In this document: in pieces, positions 23,045 to 34,340 of the stretch
How positions within the stretch are numbered: position 1 is the first letter of the stretch
Layout of the letters: every line of letters starts with the position of its first letter
From: Helianthus annuus
Lineage: Eukaryota > Streptophyta > Magnoliopsida > Asterales > Asteraceae
Assembly (NCBI RefSeq): GCF_002127325.2
Contig: NC_035436.2
Span: forward strand, 22,513,383-22,577,382
Length of the DNA stretch: 64,000 nucleotides
Direction of reading: 5' to 3'
Made by a program: the position numbers and the translations under genes
Notes under the pieces: model-generated
Seen by the model: the letters and a program-made list of their open reading frames with translations, nothing else
What the model was told of the DNA's origin: nothing
Databases searched by the model: none

Positions 23045-23706
23045 TGTAGGTCCCTGTTTCGGGATCGAACCCGTGATTTTCATGATTATGTTCAAAGATG
23101 GAAGAGATAAGAGATGATAAACAAACAAACTTTGTATTAATCCGGTAGTAAAACATTACAAGTCGGCCCGATTACATGATAACCGAACTAATACCAAAGG
23201 AGTATACATTCGGGGAGAGATCAAGTGGTGATCTCTCCCAGACACACTGAAGCTCACAGGGAACTCTCAAATGAGCTCCCCTTCTCACTTGGTCTTGCAA
23301 ATGACAAAGTGTTGGTATTTATACCCAACACAGGTTGTACGGTCGAAGGATCAAACTGACTGGTCGATAGATCATCTGTCGACCATCCAGCTTTCGAAAG
23401 ATACACATATACCTCGAAGGATGACATATCCTTCGAGGTCCATCTTCAACCTTCGATGGATATCTTTCGAGCTCATCGAAGGATATACACAATCCTTCGA
23501 TGCCTTATCCTTCGACACCAAACATTATACAACCACAATTTGTCTAGCAAAACCCACACGGTCAACCAAATAACCCTCTCGTTTGACCACTTCAAACGGG
23601 CGGGTCTATACACGTTTGTTTGACCGTTTCACTAACTATTACAAATTCAGCATACAATAATAACTAATCTATTCGACAAGCATCGGACACAAAATCTGCA
23701 TCAACA
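23045..23706 (-). repeat. 3' LTR of non-autonomous Copia
   Basis: This is the 3' LTR in the element's own orientation. It contains inverted TCGAAGGAT words (about 23340-23520) homologous to the reverse complement of 2650-2850. It is followed inward by CCCCCTTGTCC, the complement of a polypurine tract. Confidence 0.9.
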
Positions 23707-24939
23707 AATTCCCCCTTGTCCGTTGCTGTCGAATGCTGAAAATGCAACTGCAATCGATCTTCAGTCAAGTATTCATCTTCTCTGTGTAAACAAATTCCCC
23801 CTTGACCGATGATCCAGGTAAGTAGTATCTTGATGCTCATTGTATAATATTTCCCCCTCAAAGTACGCGTATCCGTGTTGAGTGTTGTGCAATTTCCTCA
23901 AAAGGCTCAATTGACCGATCTTCCGCTGATCTTCCAATACTCCAACCGGCATTTGATAAGGGTTCCATTCTTTAACAACTGCATCAAGTCTTGATCTTCA
24001 AGCATACTACATTGATAGAGATTTAGAAAATCACAAACTCTACCACCTATGATTGCGTTTAGAAATTTACCGAAGAAATTCATCATATGAAAATTTTTAT
24101 CCCCCCATTACTTTGGTAAAATCTCTAAACCTTAACAGATTCTTTCCACTTCAAAGAAACTGTCGTCAAATATTCACCAATTCCCTCCACTGAGCGGAAC
24201 TGTCGTTTTTGGCCCATAATAGTCGCGTTACCATTTTTGCCATTTGCATCGGTAACCGTGACTACCCCACATTTTTCAAAAATCAAGTTTCCATCATCTC
24301 TTGTTTTCATCATTCCGAATCATCCCGCGCGCTCCCAAAAACCATACGAATTTTGACCTTGATATTAGGAGCGCGATTCAGATCAACTCCGCAAATACCC
24401 GACCCCACTTCACAAACTTGATGCAAGCCCAAATCCCATTCACTTGATTTATAAACAGCCCAACACAAGAAAATAATTTCACACATTTGTGGCCCACTAT
24501 TTAAACTGACTAAGTGATGGGCCCCAAATGAAATCGTTGGTATATGAGCTGCTGCTGATGTTTGCAACTTGTGAGAAATTATCTCAATCATCAGGTGGGC
24601 CCTAAAAAATAAGTCAACAGGTTTGAAACCATTTGGCCTTGTTATCTTAGCCCATGAAAGAAAAAAACATTATCATTGTAAAGCCCTAGCCGACAACAAC
24701 CTTGTTCAGCAGCCAAACATTCTAGTCTTGTCTCTTCTCAAAAGTCAACAACCCTAATCTTCAACATTCAGCCGACAATTTCACTTTGTCTCATCCTTGT
24801 CTTTCTTCGATACCAAACTTCCTGTCAACCACAAAGAAAAACTCCCAGACATCATCTCTTACAAAGTCTGACCTTTTTCTTCGAGACACACAACTCCAGC
24901 CACCATTTTTCTGTGGATCCTTCCAAGCAAAACAACTCT

Positions 24940-25290
24940 CTGATCTTTCGAAGTTGACTTGATCCATCGAAACATAAAAACGACCCTTCGAGACTTGTCT
25001 GATCTTTCGAAGTTCCTTGAAGTTGATCTGTCGAAATTGTTGGAGGTTGATTTGATCTTTCGAAATAAAACAAGGATGACCCTTCGGCAATTGTTGATGA
25101 TCCTTCGAATTTGCTGATCTTTCAAAGTACTGTTTCAGTTTGATCTTTCGATGGAATGGCCTGACCCTTCGAAACCAGTTGGGTTGACCCTTCGAAACAG
25201 AAAGATGACCTTTCGAAAATAGCTGACCTTTCAAAACGGTAACCGATCCTTCGAAGTTCTTTACATCTTTCAAAATATGAAGATGTGAAG
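24940..25290 (-). repeat. leader array of GAYCYTTCGA motifs
   Basis: About 16 copies of a 10-base word (plus strand GATCTTTCGA, GACCCTTCGA, GATCCTTCGA and variants) lie in 350 bp at irregular spacing of 15-40 bp. They sit 300-640 nt downstream of the primer site in the element's orientation. The word also recurs in the LTRs. Frames across it read as repetitive SxxLRKI/FERS peptides but are interrupted and overlap in several frames, so I treat it as noncoding. Confidence 0.75.
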
Positions 25291-25561
25291 AACATCAAGA
25301 ACACAGGAGGCCGTGTACATATGCAGATTCGATGAAAACACTTTGTAAACACTTTGTAAACGATTTTTGATGATGATAAATTGAATATTTAGGAGAAAAA
25401 CATAAAACCCAACACTCGTTTTAGCACAGATCTGAATATTCGGGTCCAGATCTGAGTTTTTCTCATTTTCACCATTTTTACATCTTGAACAAAAACGCAC
25501 AAAAATCACAGATCTAGAGCACATGTGACTTAGTAAACGGTTAGTTTTACTAAATCGGGCA

Positions 25562-25578
25562 CCATGGCTCTGATACCA
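25562..25578 (-). other. primer binding site, initiator tRNA-Met
   Basis: The minus strand reads TGGTATCAGAGCCATGG two bases after the LTR end, a full-length match to the expected primer complement. Confidence 0.9.
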
Positions 25579-25580
25579 AT

Positions 25581-26242
25581 TGTAGGTCCCTGTTTCGGGA
25601 TCGAACCCGTGATTTTCATGATTATGTTCAAAGATGGAAGAGATAAGAGATGATAAACAAACAAACTTTGTATTAATCCGGTAGTAAAACATTACAAGTC
25701 GGCCCGATTACATGATAACCGAACTAACACCAAAGGAGTATACATTCGGGGAGAGATCAAGTGGTGATCTCTCCCAGACACACTGAAGCTCACAGGGAAC
25801 TCTCAAATGAGCTCCCCTTCTCACTTGGTCTTGCAAATGACAAAGTGTTGGTATTTATACCCAACACAGGTTGTACGGTCGAAGGATCAAACTGACTGGT
25901 CGATAGATCATCTGTCGACCATCCAGCTTTCGAAAGATACACATATACCTCGAAGGATGACATATCCTTCGAGGTCCATCTTCAACCTTCGATGGATATC
26001 TTTCAAGCTCATCGAAGGATATACACAATCCTTCGATGCCTTATCCTTCGACACCAAACATTATACAACCACAATTTGTCTAGCAAAACCCACACGGTCA
26101 ACCAAATAACCCTCCCGTTTGACCACTTCAAACGGGCGGGTCTATACACGTTTGTTTGACCGTTTCACTAACTATTACAAATTCAGCGTACAATAATAAC
26201 TAATCTATTCGACAAGCATCGGACACAAAATCTGCATCAACA
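25581..26242 (-). repeat. 5' LTR of non-autonomous Copia
   Basis: Same length as the 3' LTR with four transitions between them, all visible by direct comparison (for example ACTAATACC versus ACTAACACC). Confidence 0.9.
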
Positions 26243-26540
26243 GTAATTGATGGGCAACAAGCAATTTTAGACCAGAGCTATCAGATTGTTGCAGATCGGT
26301 ATGACAACATTAGTTACTCAAATGGCGGAGACTAACAGCAAATTGGGTAATGATAGGGTACAGGACACTAAGATCAACGGCTGGTTCGCACGGTCGGCTT
26401 GATTTCCCAAAATTTAATGGTGAGGAAGTTTAAGGATGGATTATTCGTTACAACAATTTCTTTGCATTAGACGACCCCTGAAAACACTAAGGTTCATTAT
26501 GTTGTTATCAATTTCGAACTGATGTTTTAGGGCATTTGAA
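26243..26540 (+). pseudogene. gypsy-type gag fragment, second part
   Basis: Continues the remnant interrupted by the Copia. Frames contain LDFPKFNGEEV, GWIIRYNNFFALD and TKVHYVVINFE, the conserved core of Ty3-type Gag (retrotrans_gag). Single-base changes and stops break it, and it ends before any zinc knuckle. Orphan fragment. Confidence 0.6.
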
Positions 26541-26551
26541 TAGAACATGAT

Positions 26552-26698
26552 ACAAGTTGATTGATGTAAAACTAATCTCAAAACGGTGCTCCAAACGGCT
26601 TAAATTTTATCAATTGGAAGTTTAAACACCCGAATTAAAGCACCGTTTCCGTCATTTGGAACACCGTTTCCAGGTAAGTTTTACATCAATCAACTCGT
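26552..26698. mobile_element. small foldback MITE
   Basis: The left arm ACAAGTTGATTGATGTAAAA pairs with the right arm TTTTACATCAATCAACTCGT, and the pairing extends inward through AACGGTGCTCC / GGAACACCGTT. About 147 bp with no coding capacity. I could not define a target duplication. The same element is in Y3. Confidence 0.65.
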
Positions 26699-27099
26699 AT
26701 CCTCGAAATTCGGAAAAAACTTAACTCCGTTAAATTTGTTTATAATGGAGATGCAGTGAGAAAAAAATACTTAAAGGGTGGGAATGCTAGTGGTAATAGT
26801 CAAAGGTGATAGTGCCAATGGCCAACCACCTCTAGGTGAGATTATTAAAGTCCAATTTCCTCTTCTTTTAATTGGTGCTCGTTTGTTTTTGTTTACGCTT
26901 ATTCACTTATTTTCATGTGTGTTCGTTCGTTTATGCTTGTGAACCGTCTGTTATGTGTATTCTTCATGTTATATAGTCTATCAAGAAAATAAATCTCATA
27001 ATCGAAACATAAAGTAACAAAAAAATCTCATTAGACATATGTTTTCTCTCTCGGATGGTTACATATAAAATGAAGAGTGAACATAATTAAAATTGTAAT
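26699..27099. other. spacer downstream of the protease gene; nothing seen
   Basis: A/T-rich sequence conserved between Y1 and Y3. No domain-bearing frame or repeat was recognised. It includes the 3' flank of the minus-strand protease gene. Confidence 0.5.
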
Positions 27100-29168
27100 C
27101 TAGAGTTCAACATTTTTAGTTTCGGGAGATTTAAGAGGGAAATTACAATGCCCATACATGTTGCAAACCCCTTGGATCTCCGTACCGCGTAGCATACGAA
27201 TGTATCCCTTCTCTCCCCATCCTTCGCCCCACGAGTTCTTAACAATCCAGTACTTGGTTCCGTCAGGATCCTGATCGTATCCAACTATCAACATCGCGTG
27301 CATCAGCTCCATTCCACATGGTCCACTATAAATTCCCTAAACACCATGAACTATTAAACAACATATGGATAACAAATGAACGATGCGTGATTGAAATGTT
27401 ACCTCTTTGTAGAACATGAAACCGTCACCGCCAGGATCCATTTGAAAAGTTACAGGCTGATGTGCCACTGCTTTCAATAGCGCTTCTTCATCGTGTTCTG
27501 GCAAATACTCGGTTCCATCAACAGTTACCGAGTGATGACCATACTGGTTTGAAAACACAGATTGTTAGAATCAAATACAAATAACTTTTAACGTGCGAAT
27601 GATACAAAAAACTAAAGTATGTTCAACTAGAAGAATTATTATTACGGTACAGTTTTAAAGTAGCGTTAATATTACTCTAGTTGATCTGTTGTAGAGTAAT
27701 AAGTATCACACTTCAACAAAACGAACTATAGCATTTATTATTATGCATTTACGCTACTTCAAAAAGGTAGTGTAATAATACTTATAGTGGTTCGAACATA
27801 ATTGCAATAATTATTTGTACAATTCGTATGTTAAAAGCTGTTTGTACTTGATATAACAAGCATTGTAATCTAGTTATCTATACTATATTCATTAGTTTTG
27901 TTTGTACCTTAGATGTATCGCATATTTCCCTTTTACCTACATAAGGGTAGAACTCATCTGTAGCTATACCTCCATGCTCTTTGACGAAAGTAAATACGCC
28001 ACAGACCTGCCCTCCGTCGCAATGGAAGGTTCTGTCGCTCGAATCACAATCAAGAAGTTGTTGTTCTGATAATGATAAGAGTTGACCTGTTCTGATGGCG
28101 TTTATTCCTTCAATTGCACCCACCGCAGCAAATGCGAAACAACTTCCTGTAAACTCGACACCAAAATTGTTTGTAACTATGTGTGCTAAGTATGGTTACA
28201 AAAATATAACATCATTGTTTTGAATATAGATAATTGTTTGTGTTATATATGGTTAAAAAAGATATATATAACATTACCAATTTGAGTATAGATAATTGTT
28301 TATGGTTACAAAAATATAACATTATTGAATATATATATAATTGTTTGTGTTAAATATGGTTACAAAAATATTTGTTTTTGAACTGTAATTTTTTTAATCT
28401 CTGTTGTCTGTGGGACTTGAATCCAAGACTTTCCCTTTCTAAACACATGTGTTTAAAGGCTTTGTCTTTGTCAATGGACCATCACCCCATTGGTTGATTA
28501 GAAGAATATAACGTTAGTGTTAAATATGGTTACAGGATCATATCACTACAAGGGTAATCTAAAGTTACTATTTTATGTATTAATTTCAATATAAATATGT
28601 AATTAACCAACCTTACTTATAGAGACAAAGGGTGGTGTTAAATTTACCCTCTTCTCTCACAAACTTGGGAGAGGGCCCACCCCAAAAGACTAACTTGTAT
28701 GTAAATGAGACAAAACGTGTTACCGCACTGTCCTTGATTTTTCATAGGGGTGACAGCGTTATGTTCCCTCCAATCCATCCTCGGTGGAATAGCGTTTATA
28801 TCGATATCATTATAACTGGAACTCAAGTTGGTCTTACGAATCCCGTGAAGAGCAATGAAGTGGCCACCCTTCGAGTCGGCATGGGTTTTCCTAAACTCAT
28901 GGTGGGTCATGGTAGCAAACTCGTTTATTTGCAACTTGTATCCCAGGTTCATCTTGTTTTTCTTGTGAATATTTCGTACGTTGTGCTTGAATACATTGAA
29001 CCGTTGGGGGCTTCTATCGGTCACTTTGTGGTGTTCTCGCCACCTGTCGTACAACCCTTGGAATCCCTCCTCCGATTCGAGTTCTTGCTCATGGTAATTG
29101 AAGCTTTCCACAACTCCTAGTATCAAGACCAAAGAAAGTGAAAAAAATATAAAATTGTTGATCTTCAT
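27100..29168 (-). CDS. papain-like (C1A) cysteine protease, copy 1
   Basis: Four exons on the minus strand (29168-28724, 28146-27908, 27543-27403, 27336-27100) join with GT-AG introns and correct phase to 353 residues. The product is a secreted or vacuolar endopeptidase precursor: signal peptide (about 1-22), I29 inhibitor prodomain with an ERFNIN-like pattern (about 35-95), and mature enzyme from near IPPRMDW. Gln145, Cys151 (in GSCFAF), His288 and Asn309 ([10 protein letters not shown]) form the expected oxyanion and catalytic set, and disulfide-type cysteines are kept. The family usually has GSCWAF; Trp is Phe here. It resembles senescence-type/CEP proteases but lacks a C-terminal KDEL. 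An upstream in-frame ATG at 29210 would add 14 residues; I prefer the second because it starts the hydrophobic signal. No disabling change seen. Expression is unknown. Confidence 0.88.
28385..28505 (-). mobile_element. possible SINE in protease intron 1
   Basis: The minus strand has a pol III B-box-like GATTCAAGTCC about 70 bases after an A-box-like GTGATGGTCCATTG, followed by a T/A-rich end. It lies in the first intron of both protease copies. No clear target duplication was found, so this is tentative. Confidence 0.3.
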
Positions 29169-29252
29169 TTGGAGGAAAATGGTGTAAGAAATGAGATTGT
29201 TATGATCCAAGTAGTACGCATTTAAAAGTGCTTATTCTTGCTTGTTTTTAGG

Positions 29253-29259
29253 ATTTATA
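29253..29259 (-). promoter_or_regulatory. candidate TATA box of protease copy 1
   Basis: TATAAAT on the minus strand, 85 bases upstream of the preferred ATG and identical in the second copy. Placement is plausible for a plant core promoter; nothing else confirms it. Confidence 0.35.
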
Positions 29260-31695
29260 TGTGGAGGTTTTTTTATGGTGTCAAGGGAATGTATGGATGG
29301 ATGGTTAAGCTGACTTGAATGTAAAAACTAACTAAATTTAAATAAAGGATTCCTAGATACCTTTTGAAAAAGCAAATATTAAAAACTAATGCATTTATAT
29401 ATAAAAATAAACAGTAAAAGTTGTGTATGCCACCAACTTTGCATAATGTATGTATACATAATTTGTTTACATATGCATTAATAAAAAAAAGCAAGTAAAG
29501 TTACACCTATATAGGTTTAATACATTATGATTTTATAATTCCAATTATGTTAGTTATATAAAAGTTGTAACATTATCTTAACAACCTGAAAACAAAGTTA
29601 AATGATTAATTATATATTATTATTATTATTATTCATTGTCGTCTTAACTATATGTATATTATTCTTCATCTTCATCTTAACTATATGCAAATGCAAATTC
29701 TCTTGACTTTTTTATTCAGCTTTATTTTCAAGGGTTTGGTTTGTATTCATGTAACAACTCAACTTTTTAGGTAATTTTTAGGAATATTTTGTTCTAATTT
29801 TTTTAAGAGAGTATATGATGCCCTTACAAGGATTCAATAAGTTTACAAACATTCGTTTAGGTTGGGTGGTGTGGGATAAAACCCTTAGGGTCTTTGTCAA
29901 GCCACATCCGCACCACATAAATGAGGGGCTTTATCATTAACTTGTATGGTTTAAGATAACACTTTTGTACCTTTGTTCGTGAAACCAAGAGTCTCTAGAT
30001 ACGATAATAGTGTTAACAGATATGAGTACATTCGGTTCTGTTACCATGAACCTAATTAAGGTTTTGCTCTATTGACCATAACGCAATAATATGAATCCAA
30101 TACCCTAGTTTCCTTTTCTTAGATTCACGATGTCGAAGTATTGTTCGACAAACCCATACCCGAAGATAATGTAATGCTGGGGTCGTTCCATAATTCATAA
30201 GAAATTTTGTCCCGTATGTAGTTTTCGTATAGAATTTTTTTAGGTATATACGTTTTGGACCCCCGGTTTTATACTTTTTTAGGTATATATGTTTTCGATC
30301 ACACGGTCAAAAATCTCAAGCTTCACCACTACATATTAAGAATGTGTTTAGTCTCATATATTTGGTCCAAAAAGGGATGTGAGTCAGTCTATTTAAAACA
30401 AAAAACATTTAGGGACTACAAATTTCCTACCGGTTACGTTGTTTTTTTTTTTTTTGCGGCATCTCACCTCGAAATTACTCCATAGATACCGTAATCTTTA
30501 TTGTGTCAATCTTTTGGAGTGGATAACGAGTGAAAATTAGAGATCATGGACCTAAAAGCCTATGGATATACTCATATAAACTTTTTAGAATTTTTAGATT
30601 AGATTATCAAGTTTCACTATTTGGGACGATAGTTCTAATGTCACTTGTTGTAGTTAGATAATTATAATATTGATAAATATGAAAATTCGAATGTTAATCT
30701 ATTTTGTCATGTTTATAAATCCTTTATCACAAGTTTTGCCCCATGTATTAACATGAAAATACGTTAACAAATTCACATATCTACATTATTTTCATATATA
30801 GACAATTCACATCCAAAAAGACAAATGGGTCACTTCTCATTAAAATTAGATACGAGGCGTGATTTAAATGTGCATAGGTCTAATTTATATGTTTTAATAC
30901 ATCTATGATGATTCACAAGTAAGCAAGAATATTCAAGTATTTCATGGATTTAATGTAACCACTTAATTGAATAGACAGTAGTGTTTTAAACATGCCTTAA
31001 AGTAAACACCTTTATGATATTTCGTTAACAAAATGATTAAAGTTGAAAACAGTTATGTTGTTTTATATGCACTCATACATAGTTATATAATTTTGTTGTC
31101 TGCAAGAACCCCTCATATATTAATGATTACAAATATTGTTCTATATTCACTAGTTATTATGATCATTGCATAAGACAACATTAGAAGTAAACTTTGTCAG
31201 ATGGATTAGGTCCCATGCATAATGGAAATCATTAATCCAACCAAGCAAATTAAACTAGGGCTAATTATGAGTCACATAGGAAGACAAAGATCCAATCCAA
31301 GACCTAGGGGCATGTGACCCGAACAAACCAACCCGAATAAGACTGTTTATGTATTTCCATCAAGGATAATAACTCGAATATGGACACACGTAAATCCATG
31401 TAACTATAATACGACATATGTAGCACGTCTATTTAAAGGATCAAACAAGTTGGCAAGTCATAGTGAACAACATTGAAATAAAACCTGTCGTAAACGTACA
31501 TGTTGGATTTTAATAATTATAAACTTTTCAGTTTTTAATTCTAATTTTTAAAGAAGTTAATATATCTAGTGTTGGATCACACGAATACGACTCATTTTTG
31601 TTCAATAACTCAATCCACTCACGCCACGGTATGTGTTAAATTTGATGTCATACTCCTATCAAATTACTTTATATCATACTCCTACCAAATTACTT
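29260..31695. other. spacer of module Y1; no gene seen
   Basis: A/T-rich sequence 5' of the protease gene. It is conserved in Y3 (61648-64000), and the part from about 30162 also in the Y2 remnant (52205-53767). A poly-T run near 30442 varies in length among copies (much longer near 52490). Frames are short and without domains. Confidence 0.5.
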
Positions 31696-31731
31696 GCAGG
31701 TATAATAGATAGCTATAAGTAATTGTTATTT

Positions 31732-32040
31732 CAGTAGGGGTGTTCAAAATCGGATATCCGAAAATTCAGATATCCAAAATTTTTGGATACCTGATTTCAC
31801 TATCCATGTCCATATCCAAAATTTCTGATCCCCGGTCGAATAGTGAATCAGAAATCTGAATATCCAATTTTTTTATTTAATTCTGATTTTTTATTATTCG
31901 AAATCAGATATTCGGATAGTTTTGGATATCCGAATATAAATTTTTGGACATTTTCGGACATCCGATATAAAATAAAAATTAAATTTTCAAAATTTCCGAC
32001 TGGATTTATGGATACAATATAAGTATTTTTGAACAACCCT
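31732..32040. mobile_element. hAT-type MITE with 8-bp target duplication
   Basis: The ends CAGTAGGGGTGTTCAAAA and TTTTTGAACAACCCT are inverted. TGTTATTT flanks both sides (31724-31731 and 32041-32048), the duplication size of hAT elements. The interior is a long imperfect palindrome built on GGATATCCGA words. No coding capacity. It lies in a stretch absent from the Y2-X3 junction. Confidence 0.8.
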
Positions 32041-32048
32041 TGTTATTT

Positions 32049-32969
32049 GGCTTAAAAATTTAAATTGTGAAAAATAGAAATATATTTTGTTGTTTCTCAT
32101 AAGAAATCAAAACACAAGAAATATGAGAATAATTGTTATTTTATATTAAAGAAACTCTTAAACCGAATTAAGATAAATTACTATTATACTTATTTTTCCA
32201 CATTAAATTGGATAACTTGTGACACAAAAGTTATAATCAACCAATAGAGTGGTCAATTTTGATAAAATGGGTTGCCCTTGGAAAGTCCAACATCCCATTT
32301 TCTAAGATAATTGTTTTGTAGGCTTGCATAAGGTACAATGGTCTCATATCTCCCATACCCTCTTTACATCACATCATATATTTTGGCTTAAGTATTCTAA
32401 TTTCTAAGATAATGGTCTTCTCACGTGTCATTCAGTGAAACTAACTCACATTATTTGTTAGTCTTTTATATTGTAATTTATTTTATAATAAGATCTTTTA
32501 ATATATGATACATAACGAAATTAATAATATCATATTCAAGCTTCAAGTGGATCGGTGTCATCCAACCATGGCAGCATTGTTATAAAGTCATTACGTTACA
32601 AAACTATAAATAATCAACATGTTTATGCATAAGGTAGATGTATAGCCTTGGGATTTTTTCAAAACAAAAATTCATTTCTAACCTTAAAATTTCAATCTTT
32701 GACAATTTAAGTATAAATATTCAATCTTTGACAATTTAAGTCTAAATATTCAATCTTTAGTAATTTCATCTACTTTTCCCATTTGACATGTCCATCGCAG
32801 CGCGTCTATTTTTTCTTTTGATAGGTCTGTCACAACGCGCAGGTCAGGGATCCCGATCTAGTTATTATTTTCTATATATGTTTTACACATGCTTGCGGTC
32901 ATGTAAAAAACATTTGCATTTCATCTAATCTATATACTTAATAAAGTAAACCATTGGGGGACACATGTC
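32049..32969. other. A/T-rich spacer with short tandem repeat
   Basis: No gene seen. A 29-bp unit beginning TTCAATCTTTGACAATTTAA is repeated about 2.3 times at 32691-32760. Confidence 0.5.
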
Positions 32970-33020
32970 AGCCCATGGTTTAAATGAGAACGCTAAATAT
33001 TGTGAGAACCGTGAGAACAA

Positions 33021-33334
33021 ATACTAAACCCTAAAGCTAAACCCTAATTCTAAACCCTAAAGCTAAACCCTAACTCTAAACCCTAAAGCTAAACCCTAAT
33101 GCTCAACCTTAATGCTAAAACCTAAAGTTAAAGCTAAATCCTTAATTCTAAACCCTATGCAAGCCCTAAAGCTAAAGTTAAACCCAAAAGTTAAAACTAA
33201 ACCTTGATGCTAAACCCAAAAGCTAAACCCTAAATACTATTGCTAAACACTAATGCTAAACCCTAAAGCTAAACCCTAAACCCTAAGGCTAAACCCTAAT
33301 GCTAAACCCTAAATACTAATGCTAAACCCTAAAA
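33021..33334 (+). repeat. telomere-like AAACCCTAA minisatellite
   Basis: Degenerate repeats of 12-14 bp such as TAAACCCTAAAGC contain the plant telomere heptamer CCCTAAA. The reverse-complement array is in the other arm at about 40533-40872. Confidence 0.8.
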
Positions 33335-33558
33335 GATTAACAATATACACATGTGTATAAATCTCAAAAAATAAAAATTAAAAACAAAATTTAAAAAAAA
33401 TTAAAAATTAAAACCTTAAAGAAAAACCTCTGATTTTCCATAAAAAAATTGCATTTTTTTACATTTTTTATGCATTTTTTTGCTTAGGGAAAATGTGTGG
33501 TCTAGAATGTTTCTCAAGTTTCTCAATTAGCCTAGTACTTCTCACATGATCCTTATCC

Positions 33559-33560
<2 letters not shown>

Positions 33561-33640
<80 letters not shown>
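33561..33640. repeat. TA microsatellite
   Basis: About 80 bp of uninterrupted TA; the matching place in the right arm (about 40211-40220) has only a few units. Confidence 0.95.
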
Positions 33641-33641
<1 letters not shown>

Positions 33642-34214
33642 GGTTTCATCCGATTTTTGTTAATGGTTGAATGTTGTTTAGGGTTTATAATCCACGCTCA
33701 GAGTATGATATTGAAGCAACCGGAGATCTTCTTGATGACGTAGCTGCTTCTGAAATGCATTATGAGGAATTTTGATTAAATCTTTATTTCCCGTTTTGTA
33801 GCTTGCATTATGTTATGTTTTTGCATACTTTTATTTTATCCAAATCAGTTAGTCTGTATTGTATTATTTGTTCTCGAAGATGTTAACAGGAAGACGTTGA
33901 GAAAACATGTATTTTAGGTATTGAAACATGGTTTAATGATATTATTGTTGACACGTTAAGATCTATTATACACATGCTTCTTGTGGCTGATGGATCGAAT
34001 AATAGCTTTAGTCATTAAAAATTTGTTACGATCAGAATTTTGACCTTAGTATGTTTTGATATATTATATCTTAAAGTAAACCTTAGTGAGGCCATTCGAT
34101 CTTCTAGCTCTACTTAGAGTATTTAGAACTGGGGTTGCGTTTTGCAGGATGATGTGCAACTCGAAATGTTGGAATTCAGCTCGAACCCACTACAAGAATG
34201 GGGCACCTTTAGCG

Positions 34215-34340
34215 GCGATAGCTGTTGCCGGTATTGACTACTTTTGTCTCCGCTATTGACCATTTGCCGCCCGTATTGACCATTGTCGCCGGTATTGACC
34301 ATTTGTCGCCCGTATTGACAACTGTCGCCGCTAAAAGTCT
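34215..34340. repeat. CACTA subterminal repeats
   Basis: Five or six copies of a CGTATTGACCATTTGTCGCC-like unit close in on an inverted GTCGCCGCTAAAAG that mirrors CTTTTAGCGGCGAT-type sequence at the terminus. Subterminal arrays bind the transposase in CACTA elements. Confidence 0.75.

Larger units (their letters stand above)
23045..26242 (-). mobile_element. non-autonomous Copia (LARD/TRIM-like), minus strand
   Basis: Two 662-bp LTRs (minus strand TGTTGATGC...GGGACCTACA) are flanked by GTAAT on both sides (23040-23044 and 26243-26247). Module Y3 has the empty site at about 58592 with a single GTAAT. The minus strand has a perfect tRNA-Met primer site after the 5' LTR and a polypurine tract before the 3' LTR. 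The 1.87 kb interior has no gag, protease, integrase or RT. I see four LTR-LTR transitions. The middle of its LTR is homologous to the LTR of the Copia at 2516-19141, suggesting use of that family's machinery. Confidence 0.92.
21190..31695. repeat. segmental duplication module Y, copy 1
   Basis: The same order of sequences as 56673-64000: Copia gag remnant, leader and gypsy gag fragment, foldback MITE, cysteine protease and spacer. Differences are scattered substitutions and small indels, plus the 3.2 kb non-autonomous Copia present only here. The right 1.5 kb recurs a third time at 52205-53767. Confidence 0.9.
32970..34187 (+). repeat. left inverted arm
   Basis: Homologous to the reverse complement of 39661-40930, with a few percent divergence by eye and differences in TA-repeat length. 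It ends exactly where the CACTA terminus starts, inside an exon of the captured gene (GGAATTCAGCTCGAACC). Confidence 0.85.

Noticed and set aside
23271..23573. 100-codon plus-strand frame repeated at 25807-26109
   Set aside because: It lies in the LTR of the non-autonomous Copia and is antisense to the element; repeated because LTRs are repeated.
24791..25352. Several overlapping minus-strand frames with repeated KDQ/FERS-like peptides
   Set aside because: The repetition comes from the GAYCYTTCGA array read in three frames; stops interrupt each frame and no start context or domain is seen. Treated as a noncoding leader.
28632..29120. 162-codon plus-strand frame (and its twin at 61020-61508)
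   Set aside because: It is antisense to exon 1 of the cysteine protease. The minus strand has a signal peptide, prodomain and splice sites; the plus-strand frame has no domain.
33546..33743. Open frame of repeated Tyr-Ile
   Set aside because: It is a translated TA microsatellite.
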